DNA of 64,000 nucleotides from Actinomyces graevenitzii C83 (GTDB lineage: Bacteria > Actinomycetota > Actinomycetes > Actinomycetales > Actinomycetaceae), in NCBI RefSeq assembly GCF_000239695.1, contig NZ_JH470338.1, positions 310,001 to 374,000 of the forward strand, written 5' to 3'. The first letter of the stretch is position 1; each line of letters begins with the position of its first letter. Under the pieces are notes generated by a model that worked only from the letters and a program-made list of their open reading frames with translations, did not search any database and was not told where the DNA came from. A program made the position numbers and the translations under genes. Positions 63,975 through 64,000 of this stretch are shown here, one piece after another.

Positions 63975-64000
63975 GATAGTTCTATGCATTGGTATGCAAA

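Overview
This is a chromosomal window from an actinobacterium of medium-high GC. It holds densely packed, conserved housekeeping genes with no phage, plasmid, IS element or CRISPR array. Actinobacterial marks are the ClgR-DUF3046-recA-recX block, a lexA / small membrane protein / nrdR locus with Cheo-type SOS boxes (TCGAAC-N4-GTTCGA), hrcA-dnaJ under a CIRCE element, a PimB-like mannosyltransferase, DUF3097, polyphosphate glucokinase, and a glnA2-type synthetase beside glnE. Heavy use of CTA for leucine and the gene order suggest an Actinomycetaceae-like organism, but that placement is inference.

Layout. 0-4 kb: the 3' end of dnaE, an S4 RNA-binding protein, a ThrE-type exporter and a convergent AspT/YidE transporter. 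4-9 kb: ilvB-ilvN-ilvC-ilvE for branched-chain amino acids. 9-17 kb: a PLP-homeostasis protein, an NhaD antiporter, DUF3097, the hrcA-dnaJ-rsmE heat-shock group and an OYE-type oxidoreductase. 17-26 kb: phoH-ybeY-CBS protein-era, leuA, recO, uppS, pgsA and cinA. 25.8-28.4 kb: clgR-DUF3046-recA-recX, with an SOS box and a DnaA box before recA. 28.5-40.5 kb: fhs, miaB, a ClC transporter, miaA, a decayed DapF-like protein, a methyltransferase, hflX, dinG and ldh. 40.7-49.5 kb: lexA, an SOS-linked small membrane protein, nrdR, pimB, an IclR regulator, murA, plsC, ddl and thiL. 49.6-53 kb: RNase P RNA, yaaA, two tRNA genes, a NIF3-like protein and a coiled-coil protein that has lost its zinc ribbon. 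53-64 kb: ppgK, map, panB, glnA, glnE, a phosphoglycerate-mutase-like gene and a polar amino acid ABC importer.

The most unusual signal is not a gene. Several multi-kilobase stretches have a + strand progressively stripped of T and G at silent and intergenic positions, so that codons end almost only in A or C. They stop abruptly at copies of a polar 9-mer, GCGCTCGCG (at 34912, 37285, 50209 and 61112, and in an inverted pair at 15778/15797). The bias rises toward the motif. It ignores gene direction: a minus-strand gene inside one tract ends its codons in G/T. This looks like a strand-specific mutational or recombinational process with a Chi-like polar stop site, not codon selection. A second unusual item is a 91-nt tRNA-Ile-like gene at 51089 that can present either a UAU or a GAU isoleucine anticodon. 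Other oddities are a DapF homologue without catalytic cysteines, a zinc-ribbon protein without cysteines, and low-complexity insertions in YaaA and the OYE enzyme.
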